A stretch of DNA of 64,000 nt from Candidatus Lernaella stagnicola. GTDB lineage: Bacteria; Lernaellota; Lernaellaia; Lernaellales; Lernaellaceae. The stretch is taken from the NCBI GenBank assembly GCA_030765525.1, contig JAVCCK010000027.1, positions 124,001 through 188,000 of the forward strand, written 5' to 3'. Below the pieces are notes generated by a model that worked only from the letters and a program-made list of their open reading frames with translations, made no database searches and was not told the origin of the DNA. Position 1 is the first letter of the stretch, and every line of letters starts with the position of its first letter. Both the position numbers and the translations under genes were made by a program. This document shows positions 60,677 through 64,000 of the stretch, piece by piece.

Positions 60677-61155
60677 CGGTGCACTCCTGAGTTTACTGAA
60701 CAAAGGGATAGTATTGTGCCGCAGCCGCGGCGTTTACACAACGGGAATCGCTCGTTAAACGGCAGGACGGCGGATCCCGAAGGATCCACCGCCGGTGTTA
60801 GAAAAGTCGATGATGGGAATCACCTTGTGGAGGGAGTTTGGGAACCCGAGTGACGCCGAGCCCTCGCGGGGAATTAAAACCCTTCAAAAAATCAGGGTGA
60901 TGGGGCAAAAACACCGGGAGTCCCCGCGCCTGCCTCGATGGGCAGACAAAGCGGTACACGCGGGAACTCCCGAATTCCGTTTCAAAGAACCACTGCTCGC
61001 CGTTGATAATTGCAACTTCGATGCCAATGACCCGAGGTACGTGATCTTCGATACTTGCGTGCTCGGGGTGAAATTGAGTCGCTGGAATACCGTAGAATTT
61101 TGCGCACCCCCCTTGGAAATCTGACTTTTCAGACCGCCGTGGGCGGCTATTTCAC
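60677..61155. other. Intergenic region, no gene supported; contains structured-RNA candidate
   Basis: This gap of about 480-530 bp has no convincing frame: the longest run (60795-61124, plus) lacks a ribosome site, signal or family motif. It contains a GGCGGATCC/GGATCC palindromic stretch at 60771-60795 and an inverted repeat at 60915-60972. No T tract follows either. A promoter for the next gene lies at its end. Confidence 0.5.
60915..60972. other. Inverted repeat, possible structured RNA or regulatory site
   Basis: Two 14-base arms (60915-60928 and 60959-60972) pair at 13 of 14 positions. The 30-base interior holds a second 5-bp stem (CTGCC at 60930-60934 with GGCAG at 60941-60945). No T run follows, so it is not a typical terminator. 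It resembles no riboswitch class I know. Confidence 0.45.
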
Positions 61156-61184
61156 TTGGCAGTGTGATTATTTCATGCTATGGA
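61156..61184 (+). promoter_or_regulatory. Putative sigma70-type promoter
   Basis: TTGGCA (61156-61161) and TATGGA (61179-61184) are 17 bp apart. It overlaps an ATG at 61180, which supports ATG 61213 as the gene start. Confidence 0.4.
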
Positions 61185-61212
61185 ACAAACGACTCAAACA
61201 TCGACGAAAAGA

Positions 61213-61995
61213 ATGTGTAAGTACTCAAAAATATTTATTATTCTCATTATCGGCATCTTCTTTGCCGCGTGTAATCCGACGTATATGCCCGTCAACCCGA
61301 CCGGTGTGGTTCGGTCCGACGAACTCGAGGGCGGAGTGTATCTCTCCATCGGCTCGGTGGGGCGTAAAATCCGGCCGCTCGGCTTCCGCGGATTGGTCGC
61401 CAATTTCGGCGTTTACTACCGCAAAGGCGTGACGGACGGCATCGATTATACGATCGCGGTGGACAACACGAGCATCAACATCGCCACAGGTATCCGGCAG
61501 GATATCGAGGCCGCCGGCGTGCTGCGGCCCCGGATCGGCGTGGGCTGGATGTCGGGCATCGTGGGCTGCGATTACGCGCACCGGCTCAGCAAAGGGGAAG
61601 ACACGAACTACAGCATCGGCGGTTCCGCGCTGGCCTGGGTGGGTGACGCGTTTTGGACCGACGATCCGGGCAAAGCGTACGGCATTCGGATCGGACCGTT
61701 TGGTCACACGGGAGCCGAGCCGCGTTTCACCTCGACGGTCTCGGGAGGCGTGCGATTGGACTACGTGCCGCTGCAATTCGGCGGTGAGGGCGCGCCGGAG
61801 ACCATCGTTGATTTGTTCGGCGGCAAACGGAACCCTTACGCGGAGCCCATCGACCGCAGCGTGCTGAGCAGTTGGCCCAAGCCCCGTTTCGCCTTTGCAC
61901 CGGGCGCAATCGTTGTTACCATCGGTCCGGCGCTCTCGTTTCACCGTGACGGGCTGAATTGGGAATCCGGCGGTGAAAAAGGAAAGAGTGACTAA
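61213..61995 (+). CDS. Hypothetical lipoprotein, barrel-like
   Basis: The 260-residue protein has signal MCKYSKIFIILIIGIFFAAC (lipobox FAAC), then NPTYMPVNPTG. The rest is mostly beta strands with Gly and aromatic alternation (GGVYLSIGSVGRKIRP, LVANFGVYYRKGVTDGIDYT, FAPGAIVVTIGPALSFHRDG). This suggests an outer-membrane-associated beta structure of unknown family. ATG 61213 is used as the start because ATG 61180 lies in a promoter match and the signal fits. It lies 12 bp before the DAHP synthase gene. Confidence 0.7.
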   Translation: MCKYSKIFIILIIGIFFAACNPTYMPVNPTGVVRSDELEGGVYLSIGSVGRKIRPLGFRGLVANFGVYYRKGVTDGIDYTIAVDNTSINIATGIRQDIEAAGVLRPRIGVGWMSGIVGCDYAHRLSKGEDTNYSIGGSALAWVGDAFWTDDPGKAYGIRIGPFGHTGAEPRFTSTVSGGVRLDYVPLQFGGEGAPETIVDLFGGKRNPYAEPIDRSVLSSWPKPRFAFAPGAIVVTIGPALSFHRDGLNWESGGEKGKSD

Positions 61996-62007
61996 GCAGG
62001 GAACGAT

Positions 62008-63096
62008 ATGACATCTCCGGAACTGGAAAAACTTCGCTTCGAAATCAACAAGGTCAACGCGGAATTGCTGCGCTTGCTGGCCCGGCGCGGCACCCTCGTC
62101 GAGGAAATCGGCCGCCTCAAGCAAACCAAGCGCATCGACATGTACGACCCGGTCCGTGAAGCCGAGCAGCTCGGCGCGATCGTCGAACAGAATCCCGGCC
62201 CGTTTTCCGACGCAACGATCAAGCACCTGTTTACGGAGATATTTCGCGCCAGCCTCGATCTCATGTACGGGAACCGCGAAAAAGGCCTGCGCGTCAGCCG
62301 CGCCTTTCGTCGTGAAGATACGGTTTTCGAAGTGGGCGGCGTCACCATCGGCGGCGAGGCGCAGTTGATCGCCGGCCCGTGTTCGGTGGAATCCGAAGAC
62401 CAACTCATGCGCACCGCGGCCCACGTGGCAAGTCGCGGCGTGCGGTTACTGCGCGGCGGGGCGCACAAACCGCGCACCAGCCCCTACAGCTTCCAAGGCA
62501 TCGGGGACGAAGGATACCGATGGATGGCGAAGGCCGCCAAGACATACGGCATGGTCAGCGTCAGTGAGGTGATGGACGAAGCGGGCGTCGCGGCCGCCGC
62601 GCCGCACATCGACATCCTGCAAATCGGCGCGCGCAACATGGCCAATTTCCGGCTGCTCGAAGCGGTTCGGGAAGTGGGCAAGCCGGTGCTGCTCAAACGC
62701 GGCATCGCCGCCACGTACGAGGAACTACTGTTCGCCGCCGAATATCTGATTGCGGGAACCGACAAGATCATCCTCTGCGAGCGCGGCATCCGCACCTTCG
62801 AAACCTGGACGCGCAACACCTTGGACATCGCCGCTGTGCCGATCCTTCGCGGCGCCAGCCACCTGCCGGTGTGCGTCGATGTCAGCCACGCCGCCGGGCG
62901 TAAGGACATCCTCGCGCCGCTGGCTCGCGCCGCCCTGGCCTCGGGCGCCAACTTGGTGATGTGCGAAGTGCATCCCGCGCCGGATTTCGCCCTCAGCGAC
63001 TCCCACCAGCAGCTCGATTTCGACCAGTTCGATGACCTTTGCCGCGAAATAGCCGCGCTGTGTCCGGCATGCTGCGATTCAGGGAAGATAACCTAA
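62008..63096 (+). CDS. Chorismate mutase / 3-deoxy-7-phosphoheptulonate synthase fusion
   Basis: The 362-residue protein fuses an AroQ-type chorismate mutase (residues 1-90: RFEINKVNAELLRLLARRGT, LVEEIGRLKQTKRIDMYDPV, R...E...) to a class I-beta DAHP synthase. The latter has QLIAGPCSVESEDQL, GVRLLRGGAHKPRTSPYSFQ, HIDILQIGARNMANFRLLEA, VLLKRGIAATYEEL, VCVDVSHAAGRKDI and MCEVHPAPDFALSDSHQQLD. DAHP synthase starts the shikimate pathway, and the mutase converts chorismate to prephenate; such fusions allow feedback by prephenate. The last motif is DSHQQL instead of the usual DGPQSL. It overlaps the sulfatase end by 18 bp. Confidence 0.92.
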   Translation: MTSPELEKLRFEINKVNAELLRLLARRGTLVEEIGRLKQTKRIDMYDPVREAEQLGAIVEQNPGPFSDATIKHLFTEIFRASLDLMYGNREKGLRVSRAFRREDTVFEVGGVTIGGEAQLIAGPCSVESEDQLMRTAAHVASRGVRLLRGGAHKPRTSPYSFQGIGDEGYRWMAKAAKTYGMVSVSEVMDEAGVAAAAPHIDILQIGARNMANFRLLEAVREVGKPVLLKRGIAATYEELLFAAEYLIAGTDKIILCERGIRTFETWTRNTLDIAAVPILRGASHLPVCVDVSHAAGRKDILAPLARAALASGANLVMCEVHPAPDFALSDSHQQLDFDQFDDLCREIAALCPACCDSGKIT

Positions 63097-64000
63097 CGAT
63101 TTGAGGCGCTCGCGTTCGGCCTGCGACAGGGGCACCGGCGCCTCGCCCGCGCGTTTTTCGGCAAAAAGTAGTTGAAGCAGTTCCTCCAACTGGGGCACCG
63201 GTTCGTCGGCTGTAAACGGCACGTTTTCGTCCGGATCGTCGGGCAGGAAATACCACGCCTCCGGATACTCGACTTCACGGCCCTTGACGGTGTCGTGCAA
63301 TCCGCTCTGCCATTTCCACTCGCCGTCGCACAAATAGCGCACCGGCTGAGAAGAGAGCCAGTGGTTTTCGCCGGCGATCCACCGAGTCGGCGCGCGCCGG
63401 TTGGTTTTCAGCGCGTCGACAAAACTGCGCCCGTCGATCTGCGTCGGCGCGGGGAACTCCAGCAGTTCCAGAATCGACGGCGCCACGTCCATTAAACTCG
63501 TCGGCCCATCCAAGGTGCGCCCCGCCGGTACTCCCGGACCGGCCACGATGCACGGCACGCGAATCTCGCCTTCAAACAACGTCATCCCGTGTCCGTACAT
63601 GTCATGGGCGCCGAACATTTCGCCGTGATCGGAAACCACCGCGATAATCGTGGGGCGACCGCTCTGCTCGATCGCCTCGAGCAAGCGCCCAATGGCGTCG
63701 TCGGTCGCCCAGATCTCGGCGCGATACAAAGCCCACGCCGCCGCCGTCCACTCCGGCGGCCCTTGCCGCAGGGCATCGACCAACGCAAAGGCGTCGTCGT
63801 GCCGGTCGACTTCCCGCCGCGCCGCCGGCGACACGTCGGCCAGCCACTCGGGCGGCACGTTGTCGGGCGGCTGGTAGGGCCAGTGGGGATCGTAGAAATG
63901 CAGGAACAAGAACGCCGGATCGCCGCCGCGCCGCGCCAGGTAATCAACGCCTTCAGAGACGACCTCGGTGGCTCGCTCCGACGGCGGGTGCGACATCCGG
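63079..64000 (-). CDS. Sulfatase/alkaline-phosphatase-fold protein, C-terminal part
   Basis: The frame is open to the window edge, so the N terminus with the formylglycine Cys/Ser site is missing. The visible 307 residues include FLFLHFYDPHWPYQPPDN, YRAEIWATDDAIGRLLEAIE, IAVVSDHGEMFGAHDMYGHG (metal-binding Asp-His), TLFEGEIRVPCIVAGPGV and SLMDVAPSILELLEFP. These are the late blocks of type I sulfatases, which cleave sulfate esters, often from polysaccharides, in the periplasm. It could also be a related phosphoethanolamine transferase or phosphatase, but DHG..G pattern and LMDVAPSILELL favour sulfatase. Confidence 0.85.
   Translation of the reverse strand, partial: RMSHPPSERATEVVSEGVDYLARRGGDPAFLFLHFYDPHWPYQPPDNVPPEWLADVSPAARREVDRHDDAFALVDALRQGPPEWTAAAWALYRAEIWATDDAIGRLLEAIEQSGRPTIIAVVSDHGEMFGAHDMYGHGMTLFEGEIRVPCIVAGPGVPAGRTLDGPTSLMDVAPSILELLEFPAPTQIDGRSFVDALKTNRRAPTRWIAGENHWLSSQPVRYLCDGEWKWQSGLHDTVKGREVEYPEAWYFLPDDPDENVPFTADEPVPQLEELLQLLFAEKRAGEAPVPLSQAERERLKSLGYLP

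Noticed and set aside
60795-61124. A 109-codon frame in the 500-bp gap
   Set aside because: No ribosome site, no hydrophobic or domain pattern, and it covers the inverted repeat; composition is not that of neighbouring genes.

Overview
This 64-kb window is a compact, GC-rich bacterial chromosome segment from a Gram-negative (diderm) organism. Evidence for two membranes includes a BamD-like assembly lipoprotein, an OmpA-family protein, a small beta-barrel-like protein, TatC, an HtrA-type periplasmic protease and about fourteen predicted lipoproteins. The MltG tail, the FG-GAP, Asp-tract and choice-of-anchor-type exported proteins, an AOR-family oxidoreductase and a split transketolase suggest a deltaproteobacteria-like or related uncultured lineage with anaerobic or fermentative traits. 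No rRNA, tRNA or single-copy phylogenetic marker is present, so the taxon is not settled. No transposase, phage gene, CRISPR array or tRNA gene was recognised.

Layout. 1-3.2 kb (+): MltG tail, two lipoproteins, an alpha/beta hydrolase and a short-chain prenyl diphosphate synthase. 3.3-7.2 kb (-): a split transketolase, an unknown lipoprotein-like protein and a QueG-like Fe-S protein. 7.4-11.4 kb (+): a TPR protein, a CAP-domain protein and a purine permease. 11.4-12.8 kb (-): two envelope proteins. 12.9-18.1 kb (+): four radical-SAM genes, each start overlapping the previous stop. 18.1-21.7 kb (-): galT, a GAF/HD-GYP signalling protein and galK. 21.7-25.9 kb: a GT-C glycosyltransferase, an isochorismatase-like hydrolase, a lipoprotein and tatC. 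25.9-29.6 kb (-): an FG-GAP/PKD protein and an OmpA protein. 29.8-35.9 kb: a lone PAS protein, a PycB/OadA-type carboxyltransferase with its own biotinyl domain, an AOR-family oxidoreductase and HtrA. 36.1-38.8 kb (+): a BtuFDC-type importer. 38.9-42.7 kb (+): two paralogous lipoproteins with long Asp tracts and propeller-like repeats. 42.8-47.3 kb (-): a choice-of-anchor-type lipoprotein, a GT-C membrane protein, a PAP2 phosphatase and a Lys/Pro-rich mini-lipoprotein. 47.6-50.9 kb (+): an M28 peptidase, BamD, an NTF2-like lipoprotein and a TPR protein. 50.9-60.7 kb (-): addA, addB, a GT4, a PilB/GspE ATPase and a CpsB-type PHP phosphatase, nearly all overlapping. 61.2-64 kb: a lipoprotein, a chorismate mutase/DAHP synthase fusion and a truncated sulfatase.

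How the parts fit. The BtuFDC-type importer could supply cobalamin to the two cobalamin-binding radical-SAM enzymes. These lie in a four-gene unit whose second member has an N-terminal CPxC...CPEHG region reminiscent of the MJ0619/tetraether-synthase group. That unit is the best candidate in the window for an undescribed pathway, possibly lipid or another C-H functionalisation chemistry. Other unusual points are the HD-GYP gene wedged inside the galactose operon, the duplicated Asp-tract lipoproteins with near-identical repeat DNA, an AT-rich gap with DnaA-box-like sites, and a 500-bp gap with a strong potential RNA fold at about 60.9 kb.
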